NCBI GenBank assembly: GCA_916613615.1 | Contig: OU744736.1 | Location: 54,751,600-54,815,599, forward strand | Direction of reading: 5' to 3' | From: Steromphala cineraria | Taxonomy: Eukaryota > Mollusca > Gastropoda > Trochida > Trochidae | Length of the DNA: 64,000 nt | Shown here: piece after piece, positions 35,165 to 48,214 of the stretch | How positions within the stretch are numbered: position 1 is the stretch's first letter | How the letters are laid out: every line of letters begins with the position of its first letter | Position numbers and translations under genes: made by a program | Notes under the pieces: model-generated | The model's input: only the letters and a program-made list of their open reading frames with translations | Database searches by the model: none | What the model was told of the DNA's origin: nothing

Positions 35165-38129
35165 ATCTATATACATGCAATATTATGTTAAATACATTTT
35201 TCATTCAATATGACTTCATACCTTTAATTCAGTTACCTAGCACAACATATTTTTTTGCCTAAAACTCTCATACAAGTAAATAACACAGATGTGAAGATGA
35301 TAGCTCATATAACCCACATAAATCATAACTCACATATGTAAAAACCGGAGTTTTGAATAAATAGATTGGTTCGTCATGAGCTAAAAATGTATGAGGTTTT
35401 GGAAATATAACAAAATGATTTTGAGGTTGATATGGGAACATTATTGGTTTAAACTATAACCAAATGGATAAATTTAGATTTTTTTAGTTTGTGTAAGTAT
35501 CCAAAGAGGTTTCAAACATTGGGCTGAGTGAGAAATAATTGATTTAGGAAATTTACCAAAAGGTTGATATTATGATTGATATGGAGACAGTTTTGGTTAT
35601 TACTATATGAAACTGAGGTGGAATGTCAACACAATGGGTTTGGTAAATTACAAAAAAAATGTCATTCAAAGATCATCATTAAGAAGGATGAGCAGTGTGA
35701 GCAATAATTTGGCAGAACGTTTAGTAGGATAGGTTGATATTGGTTCTCAATTTCTTACTGCTTTAAAATGCGAGTTATTTGTGTTTAAGGAACACACTTA
35801 TGGGGTTGTTTCAGAAGTTTTTTAGGTTAGTCAAAAAGTTGTTTGAGCAACAATTATATGGAAGGTTTAGGAAATGTATAAAGGGTTGGTTTTAGGGTTT
35901 ATATACTGACTCACCATTTGTCAATTCTATGACAATTTGAGATATTGGGGCTGAATAAAAACAATTAGGGCTTTTTTAAGTAATTAACAGCTTCAACAGA
36001 AAAGGTTTAAGACTTTGAAGTAGTATGTTATTGGGTTTAGATTGAAAGCAATACATGCAAAAATCAAAAGTTCATTTATAAGAAGTCTATATATTATTGT
36101 AATGCAATCAGATGTTTAGTTGTATAAAATTATATGTCCATGTATCAACCAATTACTACACCCTCCTCGGTTTAGTTGAATAGTCCCAACATTTGAATCC
36201 GATATTATTGACATTGAATTGTCACTCACACTGCACTGAGAGTGCATATATCTCTGATAATCTCGTTGATTAAGATGTAAAGGGTTACAAACACTTATGC
36301 AATCTTCATCTCTATCTTTAAATAACATGGGAAAATGCACGTTTAGAATGTTGAAATAGAAAGAGCTTTATCTCACTCGTTTGACCTTCATATCCCGTCT
36401 GAGTCTCTCGTGTGAAAAAGTATTATGAATATCAGGATCACATTCAAATAGACAGTGGATAACACAGTGTCGAAGGACTATTGTACATATGATGTCTATC
36501 TACAGGACGTTGCCCTTATATTTAGTCCCATGTGTTATCACCAAGTTCCAATTCCATGAATGTATCTAAATACTGTAGTCTGAAGTGTGACCTTAGTTAA
36601 ATGGTACTTACACTTATAATCTTATTTAGTAGGTGCAACTAGTTCATCTCTCAAGTTATTCAGCATATTCACAATACAGGCAGGGATCGTCGTCTTTAAA
36701 AAATAGTGTTGTTTGTTTGAATTATGCAATGTAAAATGAAACTGAAAGATGACATTCCTTTATTAATGTGACTTGAGGACTGTAAAGGAAAGAATACATG
36801 ATCTAAAATAGCCTTAAATAACATTGTACAGCATATTCCTTATAATTCACCAACGAATTAGTTTTATATGATGAATTTGAATTTTAAATGAAGAGTAAAC
36901 TGCAAAAATTCGGTACTGTATTTTCTTTCTAAAATATACATATCTTTTAGTCATCTCTAAATAATTAATTCTCTTTGTGTGTACCTAGTGATCTTTTTAT
37001 CAAAATCCCCTTTCTCGCCATGTTTATAAGTCTGTCTCCTTGTTTGATGCAGTGCTCGCAAACCATTTCCACGTCCAGCTTGTATTCTTCTAGTGATGGA
37101 TTTGTCTGAAAGGTTTTTAATTTCATTGATTTCCTCTTGATAATGCATTTAAGAGATACACCAAAACCGTCATTATTAATGTTTTAGCAATGAGTAAAGG
37201 AGACAGCCTACATATTATTAACTGTTACTATTACAAATTGCTTTAAACCTGTGTAAAAAATATTAGATGAAACACTTCTGGTTCCTTCCCCAACATTCAC
37301 CTCCATGTTGACAAGGTTGTCTCGGTGTTTGAGCAAGTGTTTACTCTGCTCGGGGCTGTTTACTGTGGTGCCAAAGATAGACATTTGTGATACCAATTTC
37401 CTCCATCTAAGTATGTTATCATCGACCAGAGAGGACGGGAATCTCACATATCAGCTGGTTGTATCAGATTTGGTTCTTTGCTGTTTATTCCCTAAGAAAT
37501 CACATGCGGTGAAAAAATTACTAAGTTTTATGTAAATTAATCATTTATGCACCAGTACAGTCTAATTTTCTTACAATCTTAAATTTCTTTATGTATACAT
37601 CAATCAGCTCTTGTAATGCTGTCAGGTATAACATTATGGTGCCGCAAAAAAGAAGTCAAGGGGGGAGGGAGAGTACTTTAATGTTTAGAGAGAGCAACGT
37701 TCAATGTTTTTCCAGACACTATTTATTGATATGTATTTACAACTGCCAGGACGAACAACTTGCCCTATGACAAGTTTCCTGTGTAACGCATTAACACATT
37801 TTTTGTAATCTGTTTGTTTTAAGGACCATGTCAATCAGATTTTATACTAAAGTTGACAATTTCTTACAACTGACAAGTCATGCTTACAAAACAAATAGTA
37901 TCTTTCTAACGTTATTATTTATATATGTTTATGGGTTATTGAAATATTGATTTCAACAAAATATGTGCCAATGCAAATTATAAAAAAATTACGAAAAACG
38001 ATCCTTTCATCAATCATCAGGTAGGGAGTGTTAACTAATCAGTAGACTATTTATCATTGAGGAGTCTTTTTTCTTTTACAGCACGAAAACTTTCAAAAAC
38101 AACAATTCAATTCCTCTAGATATATTGTC
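35165..38129. other. Non-coding interval
   Basis: AT-rich. Short frames at 36116-36340 (-), 36957-37148 (-) and 37208-37447 (-), the last with an overlapping antisense frame at 37305-37535, show no recognisable domain. A purine-rich AGTCAAGGGGGGAGGGAGAG tract lies at 37655-37674. Confidence 0.4.
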
Positions 38130-38960
38130 ATATTGGAACGATTACACATAATTTAGAAGATAATGGATTAATATGAATAGCATTTGTAGATCACAATTTG
38201 AAGAAATATATTATTCCTATAAATATGCTTCAGGTGATAATGGATATAAGAAAGCTTATAGGTTTTTGCATAGCTAATATTCATATCATCTATATATATC
38301 AAAATTAAGGTTTAAAAGGGGAAGTCTTCTCTACAGCTGAAACAAAATCCAGCAACGGGATTGTGCTGCGTTAACTATCCTTACTTTCAGGAGGTTTAAC
38401 AAAAAAGAAATCGATCCAATTTATCCACTACTTTTCAGTTGCTTAATATTATCACTTGAGGGATATCATCGATGCTTGGACTCTTTACACAATACTTGCT
38501 TTTAACAGCACGATCGAAGCATCTCATTCCAACATCCTTGAAGCTTTCAAGAATAATTTGATTTCTCTACATTTTAGTTTAATATTGGAACGATCTCACA
38601 TATTTCGGAAACTTATACATTAACATGCAATCGCAATTGTTGATCGAAATTTGGAATCAAAATATTTCTGTAAATATGTGTCAGGGGATTATGGAATAGA
38701 AAGCTTTTAACATTTGCATAAGTAGCATGCATGTATTCTATATCGAGATTAAGGTTCTTAAAATGACAATTTGCAACTCTACTCCACTGCAAATCATATA
38801 GCCAGCTGAAGCAAAAGCCATTCAAAGGGATTGTGTTGCATTAAATTTCATGACTTTAAGGAGATTCAACAAAATCAATCCAATCCATCAATGGTTATCA
38901 GTTATCAACACTTTAGGGATAGCATCGACACTGAAACTCTTTACACAATACTTGCTGGAG
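38130..38960. repeat. Tandem duplication, about 456-bp unit, two diverged copies
   Basis: Units at about 38130-38505 and 38583-38960. Shared marks are TATTGGAACGAT, GGATTATGGAATA/GATAATGGATATA, GGGATTGTG, CAGCTGAARCAAAA, GGGATAKCATCGA and CTCTTTACACAATACTTGCT. Divergence is around 20-25%, with no coding potential. Confidence 0.8.
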
Positions 38961-41950
38961 ATTTCTCTATTTTAGATATTCAATCTATCTCAAAGATACA
39001 TGCCACGATTAAGATTTGTATTTTAAATACTCATCCCTGTGAAATGAAGCATGACTATTCACTATATGAAATAAGAATGTGAAATTCGATGTTTTTTTTT
39101 TTTATTTGGCGGAAATATTCTATAGTTTTATGTTAAGGTTCATACTTACACAAATACAAAACTGGCAGCTTCGAACTGACAACGTTTTTCTTTTGGGATA
39201 TCAATAAAACGTTATCCTGTTTTTACCTCTCAAATTTACTCCTGACATTTGCAGTAAATTACAATGTCATTCACAACGATGGTAAACAAATCATATAATT
39301 CTATTCTAATAAGAGCAATATCTATTACGAAATAACTGGCATAATGTTATAAATCTCAAATCGTGACAATTCTTATTGTTTCTAAATAGATAACCATAGC
39401 TATAAGGCGCGTAGCATTGTTCACATCTATCAAGGTCAAAAGGTCAAATACACATGTACAATTCTTAATGTAATGAAATACGTAAAAGTGATCATTTATT
39501 GTACTATTCGATCTTTGGTTATTATGTTTGATCTAACATTTTCTAAAAGATTTTACCCATAATTTTCTAATATAACTTTACCTTGTATAGTCATCCATGA
39601 AGTTGTAACGCAGTTACATATCAAACTGTCATGTAATGTAAGAAGATATCATTAACTTATTGACAATACAATTTCTTGGTTGATTTTTTCTCTCTATTTG
39701 TTTTCGCAATCATTTTGATTTCAGGTCACATGTACCATCTCTCAATAAATTCTGTAAACCTAGAAATCTACAAACAGTAATCTACCAGCACTATTGTCAC
39801 TTCAATTAACCAATGCCCCTAGCAGTGTAGCCAGCATTAATGCTTGCTTTGTACTTCACACTGAAGCGTCACAGCCACATGCTGCGAATTCACCAGGATA
39901 GTCAAGACATTAACAGAGTTTATTGAATTAATACTTCCCTAGGGAGCAAGTTTCCTGTCTTTTTGTCGAAGCTTTCCCCGCAACTATTTCTGTATCACCA
40001 CTGGAAGGTTTTACATGAAGGCACGGGAAGACTGTATCATTATTGTCTTGCAGTGAACTGCCTTTAGGAGATACATACATTTAAAGGAAAGACGATTCAG
40101 AAATAAAAGATTCAGAAATATTAAGGATAACAGAGCAATAAGTCATATATTTCCATTTCCTTAATTTCACCAGAAGGTTAAGTAAGCAGAAAATCCCAAT
40201 CCAAATGTGTTTTCTTTACAATTTGCTCTTCTGAAGATGTAAAGTACCTTGTATAAATCCAAAGTATATTTACAAAACTGTCGGAATATATAGGTATATA
40301 ATACAATCAGTTCAAACTTTAAACATTGATCCTCACCTCAGATTTTCATGTACAGCATACACCCATGTTACAATAATATTCCAACCTAAAGTCACTACTG
40401 GCAATCCTTGTGCTTAAGTCCTCAATATACAATAATGTTCTTATAATATAGCAAAATAATCAAGTCTGAACACTATTTATATTCCTGTACTTAGCCTAAA
40501 TCTATATGATCATAAATGTCGTATAAAACAGCAGTATGATTAACGATACCTTCAAGGATTCATACTTTATTCATAGACACGCATTTTCAATTAAGACAGA
40601 CTCCTGAGGGTTAAGATGTTTGCATATTCTGGAGTAGATAACCGGTTCATAGACTAGGTTTAGACGATTAAATTCTCTTTGGAATTGTGTTTGAAGTATT
40701 AAGTTAGTTACTTGCTAGTATTGTTTGTATATCTATCCGTTGAGAGGAAGAGATATTCTTGAAATACATGGTTTCATATCTGTATTGTCTTCTTTTATTA
40801 AAACCGGTGTCTGTAAGAATATCTAAACTGAAACTGACAACTATCACAGTAAATGACTGTTGGAAGTGATTTTCGAAAGTATTTTGGCGAAACTTATACA
40901 GTTTCTAAGGGTTTGCAATATGCTTTACCGTCAGTAATGATAACAGAGAAAAATTCATACACAATGTGCTTAATTGGGATTTGGTTGGGGGAGTAATTAA
41001 CTACATTTGGAAATGAAATTTTGATGCGATTGTATATTTTTGTCATGAGGTATTCCTGACTATGTCTTTAAGTACACTGGATTAACACTGTATTCGCCTG
41101 TCATCGTAAGAACAGTATCCTTGTATCAGCAATAGTTTTAAATCTCCCCTAATTAGGCAAGTCAAAATTTCAGATAATTCCACGCGATGAATTTGAGACA
41201 ACTTTAGTTTAAGTTCGTGTTACAAACAATCAATCTTAAAATGTGTAAAATGAAGTACAATGAAAAAAGACAAATGAATAATTCCATCATGTTTACGCTA
41301 TCAGTAAACTGAAAAATGCCACGTCAATGCATCCAATTTATTAGTGACAAATCAACTTCCAATTCTCAGTTTTCAATAATAGACACCTTTAAAAGTGTAT
41401 TCAATTATTTTAATCATTTTCACGTTTGCCTTTATTTGATTACATTGACAATACCTGACGCCTCTATCAATTTCTTTTCAGCGTTTTAACACAATTTTCT
41501 TTCTCCAATAATCTCAAATGATTGATTGTACTGAACCTAATAGGAACATTTTGTAGGTTTATCTAAATAGCTTAATAATTTTAAATATCTAAGTAATTAG
41601 TAAAATTAGTTCTTTGTATTAATTGATTGAATACACAATGTCATAGTCATGAGGTTCTTTTTGATCACAAGTTTTCTTTAAATGTTGACATGGACAAGAA
41701 CATTTCACTGCAATGTATTTTATAATGAGAAAAAAACAGACACTACACCATTTTAGATAGACAAAATCGAATTAGACGCACACGTGTCAGTACATGTATG
41801 AAACATACTGTGAAAAAGGTATTGAATACATCATAATGGAAACGCTGTACACATTTGTGTTGTTAATTGTAATGTTCACATCTGTTAATTTTTGAAGATC
41901 AAGGCATAAAAACCAAGGTACAGGAAACCATCTCAAAATCAATTCCCTAC
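38961..41950. other. Non-coding interval
   Basis: AT-rich and gene-poor, with no repeat or reading frame I can support. Confidence 0.4.
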
Positions 41951-42197
41951 AAATAAATGTATTCTTCCTTTTGGCTATACAGAAAGGTCAGAGATATGCG
42001 AGGAAGATTCCTCCTATACCTTGCACGGACTCCCCGAGGCAGAGACTATATGCTAACACAGGGGCATGCTGATAGACGAATTATATTCGATTATTATCAT
42101 ATAAATGTGTGTCAGTTGAATGGTAAATATAACCAAGAAAGTGGTGCAATTTTCTCAAGTAGTGTATGTGTGTCATGCATGTCGACCGCGGATATAG

Positions 42198-42340
42198 GTC
42201 CATTAGATAATTGTATTAACATTGTCACAGACCAATTTTTCTTTGTGAACTAAAAGATACTTTTAAAACCTTTCATTGCACGTGTTAGCCTATTTATGGC
42301 ATCATTTTCGAGGAGGAGGGGTTGACAAGATTTTGGTATT
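42198..42340 (+). repeat. Direct repeat, left copy
   Basis: Begins GTCCATTAGATAATTGTATT. It contains GCACGTGTTAGCCTATT and GGCATCATTTT and ends TTTGGTATT. It matches 42694-42849 in the same orientation, and part of it (TGTGTTAACCCTATTAATG, then CATCATTTGCGAGG) recurs at about 46480-46530, just before copy 2 of the large duplication. Confidence 0.8.
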
Positions 42341-42693
42341 CATGCTACCCCTGTGTTTATCTGGTAGTCTGATGTCTCTGGAATCATTAAAGTACGAACT
42401 CTTGTCTTGACTTCTCAGCAAGGTATTTGTTAGGCTGTAGATTTGGTTTGCTTTCATCCTGTATTCAAAGGCTAACCAAAGACCAACCAATACCGTTTCA
42501 GTAAAGATACGGGTTCTCTTTAGACAGCTAATCACCTTTTCTTGATCAACGTGTTTTTGGATTATGTGAAATGATTTCAGAACATCCATAAAATAGCAAG
42601 TTGTGAATCCTAAGATACAAAGCAATAAGGTCATGTTATGCCTGGCATAGACGTTCAATGGCTCTATTTCAGATTATCTTCCAATGAAATAAA

Positions 42694-42849
42694 GTCCATT
42701 AGATAATTGTATTAACATTGTTACAGAGCAATTTTTATCTCTGAACAGTTCCATTTATCTTAAAGATACCATTAAAACATTTTAGTGCACGTGTTAAGCC
42801 TATTAACGGCATCATTTTTAGGTGGAAAGGTTTACAAGGTTGTGGTATT
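42694..42849 (+). repeat. Direct repeat, right copy
   Basis: Same sequence as 42198-42340 with small indels, 496 bp downstream. Between the two lies a minus-strand 118-residue open frame (42302-42658) of unknown nature that overlaps the end of the left repeat. Confidence 0.8.
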
Positions 42850-43796
42850 AAGGAACTGAACTGATCAGTGATAAAGTCGTTCTCGACAATTTAGATATGA
42901 AGCAGTGATCAGGATTTCTTAGGACTATTTTACATCGTGGGCAGCGAATGTACATGTATGTTTAATATGAGATCCAATCTTAGAAAGAATTGAAATGCAA
43001 CTGACAATTAATGAATATGAACTAAGACCTTCCTGAATGCTGAGTGAGATAATGTATGACCGTGATAAAAATGAGAAAATGTATGTACTTGTTGGATGCT
43101 ATAGGTCACATCCTACAATCGATAAGAGAGACATTTCATATAGGAAAGTCAATAAAAGTGCCTTATTGTGCACATATGGACAGCATGGTAGGGGACATGA
43201 TAGTGTTAATTTTATTTCGCACCCCTGCCTACTCTAAAAATATATTTTGATAAAACATTTTCAAGCCACCAATCATTTTATTCAAACCATTCAAACTACT
43301 GCAAATATGTATAATTGGTAACTTGACTTAACTTAATTACGTGTATCTTAGATATTAGGTAAATCTCAACAAATTGTGGTGTGTACATTCTTTTGCCTGG
43401 CGGTTAAGGTGAAAGTATTGAAGCCAGTAGATTGTATCTACAGTGGGTTTAAACAGAATTTTATACTTTTGTAATTGCATAATGTGTTGCACGATTGATC
43501 AAATGCTGTTATTTAAACAGTCACTATAGGACGATTCGACAGATTAGTTAAAGTTGATCCTTAAAAGTAGCTTGTCATTCCACTGTAATATCTTGTTATC
43601 TATTTTCATGGTTTGAATGGTTTGTTTTGAGAGTGTAACACTCGGAGTTCAATTGCATGCTATCCTGATGTTCTGGCCTCACATGTTATTAGCCATCAAT
43701 TGGTCTAAAATGTGCGTACACATTTACAAGCTCTTAGAGTGCAAGAGAATATACCAACATGCTAGCCTTTGATGTGTTCTAAAAATGGCGACACTT

Positions 43797-43951
43797 AGGA
43801 GATAACCTAGTGTATTTGAAGATCAGAGACATGTTTACAGGATTGATAGCAAGTAAATTTTAAATTGAAACCGATTTCAGAATTTAGAATTTACTCCTTA
43901 TCAATCCAATACAACATGTCTCTGATTTTCTAAACACACTAGGTTTATCTT
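43797..43951. mobile_element. Foldback element, about 155 bp
   Basis: Long inverted arms: 43797-43865 (AACCTAGTGTATTTGAAGAT, then CAGAGACATGTTTACAGGAT) and 43881-43951 (ATCAATCCAATACAACATGT, then CTCTGATTTTCTAAACACAC). The spacer is about 15-20 bp. It lies inside the interval that separates the two aligned parts of the third duplicated copy. Confidence 0.88.
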
Positions 43952-44527
43952 TATTATACCATTACGATTGTAATCGCGAACTCTTTGTCTAAGCGAATTG
44001 CACTTTAAATTTGTTATTCCGGCAACAAAAATGAACTATCTGTGTCCGGGTTTGTGCTCCTTGGAATTTGAAATACATTTAGCTGCAAGCAAAGGTAAAT
44101 CTATCATTGGGTGTCCATCACATACATTTCTCACTTTCTTCAACACAGTTATTAATATTGTACCGTCAATAACGTGTGATTCAATTACTTGTTGAAATTA
44201 AAGACTGAGACATCCCTATCAATAAAAAAGATGATTCTAACAGAAAACCACTATGACGTTGTCAAGGATTATGATGGTAAGTGCCCGCGTAAATGTCAGT
44301 GTATTGTTGCCGTAATTGAATGAAGCTCGCTGCATGTGGCTCTGATTGACCTCTTTAACTTCGTATTTTGAATCTAATACTTTATCAATTGATTTGATCA
44401 TTTCCCGTAAACACACACAAATAAAACATGTTAAATAAGTTTTTTAAAGTTTTAATCTAAGGATACAACTCTGGAATTGCCAGTCAGGTGTATCAAGTGA
44501 TTTTTATTTATTGCATGTCACCATCGT

Positions 44528-44684
44528 TTATTCATTGCACTCGATCAATTGTCTGTGTTAATGATAGCTAATGATGCTCTGATGTGCGAAATTTAAACCT
44601 GTGTAGCTATCAACAGTTCAGGTGACTCGGTCTCCTGTTATTTTAACAATGAAGCAAACAGATAAGCACAATAAAACAAATCAT
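44528..44684 (-). pseudogene. Broken third paralogue of the small secreted ORF
   Basis: It starts with the same CAAACAATGATT context as the intact gene and reads MICFIVLICLLHC before a stop. Then, in another frame, QETESPELLIATQV is followed by a second stop, and ISHIRASLAIINTDN beyond it. A deletion in the leader, a frameshift and two stops leave no product. Confidence 0.7.
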
Positions 44685-45293
44685 TGTTTGGCCATGATTC
44701 TTCAGTTGTAAAACGCTGCTAATGGCTGAAATAAAGCGATGTCAAACATAACTCACTCCCGTAAGTTGTAAATTTAAAAGAAACAAATCAATGTACATAT
44801 TACAGAATAAGTTGATCTATTTTTACTTGGGCTATCAATATCAATCATTTGTATAAATCAATAAAATAGTCCCACAAGACTATATGATTTTTCAGGCTTA
44901 AAAAGAGTTTAGTAAAGACACATTCTATTCTTATATAAGATACACTGTATGAGGCCTTAACATTTTTGTCCTTAATGACATGATCTGACATGAAATATAT
45001 GCAAATTATGAACATTATGAAGCTCGGTTTTTTTTTCTTTTAGTGATTTTTCGTGGAGAGGAAACTTATGAAACATAACATAATATTTCTCTTACTATAA
45101 AACTAAATAAACCGCAAATATAAAGTTTAAATATTTTGGTACAAGTCAATTATATATCTTTCCATAATCTAGAAGTGAAATAATTTTAGAAACATCGATT
45201 AAATGTTAGAAGAAATTACCGATTACCTTTCAATTGTTTGCAAACAAGGTCTTTTGATTATTTGTTAGGTCACGTGTTTCAAATGTCTAGACA

Positions 45294-46533
45294 GATGTAT
45301 CATTACCCTAAGGGACTTGGTTTTTCAAATGTCGTGGTCTAACGTAGATTTAATACCTGTTGATGTCATTCAGAGCCAAACGCTAATGCATTAGCATGAG
45401 GCTTCGAATGTAACAGTAGGTTTATCTCCATTCTACAATGAGTTTTGCCTTTTGAACGTCTTGTGCTTATGACATCACTGTTGACATCATTGAATCAAAA
45501 CCGGTTGTGGTAGCTACAGTTTGCCTCTTCCTGGACATAAACATGCATAATTTTGATGCGAATCTAGCTCTACGTATATACAAGTACGGGTTAGTATTCA
45601 GAAGAAGCACAACTACAGAATCATAGGTGACTGTATGAATTACACTGACTTAATCACAAATCTTTTCGAAATTGAGGGAAAACAAAGGCATCTTCTGCAA
45701 AGAGGCTGATTATCTGCTGTCAACGTAATATGTAGAACAATAGTTCTAAGAGGATGTAATAGTTGATTTCTGACATTAGGTCACAGTGGTAAGTGCTATT
45801 AAAAAAATGTATGGGGAATGTATAAATGCCTTTGTAAGTAAAAAATATGAATATGGTATTGAAATGTTCCCAACTGAGTCCTCTTTTTAATAAAAGTGCA
45901 GGGTATTTCTATATGTCAACTCGGTTGATGTATCATTATTGGATCAGTTTTTATAGTACTTTTCTTCAATTGGATAGCTTTCTTATTCGTTTCTTTATTG
46001 CATGAACTTTCTTTGCTATCATTTCACCAATAACTTCTTTTAAAATGATCTGATAAAACATACAATATGATAGAAAACCCCTTTGATATGTGGAAAAGAA
46101 TAGTCACTTCTCTAAGATACTATTGAACAAGTTTTAATACAAGGTTGACATGATTTCGCCAATCTCAGTCATTTTGAATAAACAATGAAAAGTATAATCA
46201 TCCTAATAAAATGCAATATCAATTAGGATACCCTGCTTCTAACAAATTATCTTCTTTTATTGTTGTCTAAACTTTAAAAGGCCTCTTCAATCAGAAAAAG
46301 ATACTCTGATGAAGGTTTTGATGTTGCATGTTAGAATAGAAGAGTAATTACCCACGTATCAGATGCTTCTTGTAGTGGCAGTCGTTAAAGTAAGGAATCT
46401 TCAAAGGTATAATATCTTAAATTAATCTAAAACGTCCGCTTTATTTTAGTAATGTCTTTACATTGCACAAAAACAATATGTGTTAACCCTATTAATGACA
46501 TCATTTGCGAGGTAGAGGCCATGTTGACAAGAT
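45294..46533. other. Non-coding interval before copy 2
   Basis: AT-rich, with no supportable gene. The last 60 bases include the partial repeat shared with 42198 and 42694. Confidence 0.45.
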
Positions 46534-47880
46534 ATCATTCTTCAACTGATGACATTCGTTTCCAAAACAATTCTAGTTTACCAGTTATGAATAATTGTGG
46601 GATTTATCCTGTTCCATATTAATGTAAATAATACATCTTTCGTCTCATTACTAGAATAAATGGTGAAACAAGATACATTTTCTATTTACTTTATTTCTAA
46701 TCTCATCACGTAGCTCAACGCTAGTTTTCGTTTTCACAAGATGAATTGAAACTAATGTAATTTTCCAATCTGTTGAACTGATTTGTGTCATAGAATTTCA
46801 ATATGTTCAATGAAAATAATTATATATGTTAACCTTTTCAGGATCATCTGTTTTCAACCTTTACGTACCTATTTATTTATTTGTTTATCTATTCATTCAT
46901 TTAAAAGGGCAGCACCATGTTTAAAATAATAAAATAAAGTCATCATGGAAACAGAATTCAAGTTTACCAATAGTTGTACAATGTTTTATAAACAATAAGT
47001 AACAGTTTTAAAACGACTTTAGATAATCTGGTTGAGAAAATGGGAAATTTGACCCTCTGAAAATGATACATTTGGAACAAACTTTGATTATATATATTGA
47101 TAAAGGGACACTTACATATTTCTATAAATTTCCATTATGTATACATAGTTATCAACTGTCACACCCTCGTGCTAGGAACAGAGTACTAGATGTTTTTTGT
47201 AAGAACACATTTCACTAAAAAGTGCAATTGAAAACTAACCAAACGTATCTAAAAGCTTGCTAGTTCTGATTTATTAACGAAATGCATTCAACTTGTTTCT
47301 TTCGTTCCACAAAGAATGTAATGTTTGATTTATGCTGTTAACATGAATGTGACAAGTCATAATTAACTCAATTCCTCTAGTTCATTCCTCGATTGTAATT
47401 TTGTCGTTATTCTTTATCCTGTTTACAATGAACTAGAAGGTTTAATAAGAATTTCAAAGAAAGGAAAGACAACATATCTGTAAACTCATAAGTATTGCAT
47501 ATTACAAACATTTAGAAAAGAAAAGATACATAACATTTTAGTTAAAAGGGGCCAACATATAACACTCGTACCAAGTTTGAAGCCCATTTATTATTATTAC
47601 AAAGTACAAAGCGCTTTAAGCCTTAGCTGTTTTCATGATGTGTCGTATGCAGTCCTAAGAGGCTTACAAACATTCTTCTGTTCATGTCGAAAGATATGTC
47701 AATGTCATGCCTAAGCTGTCGCAATATTCCTGGTCGAGCCGAGGGTGTATATCTGTCCAGGAGAGTAAAAAACAAACTCAATGTATTTAAGTTTTCAGTT
47801 CTATTGGATTGTTTTATTTCATTGGCATACTTTCAGCTTAAAATACAAACGAATGTAAGTTGGTCAGTAAGTTTATCCTG

Positions 47881-48214
47881 AAGATTTTCCTTGAAACGTT
47901 TTTATATGAAAGAAATCAACGTTGTGAAACCAAAAATCTACTACATGTAGTTGTCCCCAAAGTGAATACCACCAGCTACGGCCAGAGAACTTTTGCATAT
48001 GCAGCAGCAGTTCTATGGAACAATCTGCCGCTCGATTTCCGACAGAGTACATCTATCATGTCCATCCGAAAATCTTTGAAAACATTTCTATTTGGATAAC
48101 TCCTATTTCTCTTTCTGTGTGCGTGTTGTATGTGTGTGCTTGTGCGCTTCGAGCATGCTATAGCATGGAGACATAGCGCTATACAAATCTACTTTATTAT
48201 TATTATTATTATTT
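47881..48214 (+). pseudogene. LINE 3' end: last residues of reverse transcriptase ORF plus 3' tail
   Basis: The frame ending at 48099 reads RNQRCETKNLLHVV, then TSYGQRTFAYAAAVLWNNLP and LDFRQSTSIMSIRKSLKTFL before the stop, the conserved C-terminus of CR1/L2-like ORF2 proteins (YGxRxFxxAAxxLWNxLP). The 3' UTR includes AGCGCTATACAAATCTAC and ends in (ATT)n at about 48198-48213. Copy 1 lacks it: its sequence runs without a break through 5275-5330. So this is a heavily 5'-truncated insertion made after the segmental duplication. Confidence 0.85.

Larger units (their letters stand above)
43147..45293 (+). repeat. Partial third copy of the duplicated segment
   Basis: The left part (43147-43430) aligns with 12485-12700 and 55990-56195 (ACCCCTGCCT, TTTTATTCAAACC, CTTTTGCCTGGC). 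After an insertion of about 1.05 kb, the right part (about 44490-45293) aligns with 13203-14005 and 56535-57310 (GTGTAGCTATCAACAGTTC, CATGATCTGAC, TCTAGAAGTGAAAT, TTTCAAATGTCTAGA). It is clearly more diverged than copies 1 and 2 are from each other. Confidence 0.85.

Noticed and set aside
41957..42253. 98-residue plus-strand frame (MYSSFWLYRKVRDMRGRF)
   Set aside because: Its 3' part overlaps the non-coding direct repeat at 42198, and no family is recognisable.
43037..43250. Two overlapping plus-strand frames near the start of the third duplicated copy
   Set aside because: They overlap each other, and the matching parts of copies 1 and 2 are not open in either frame.
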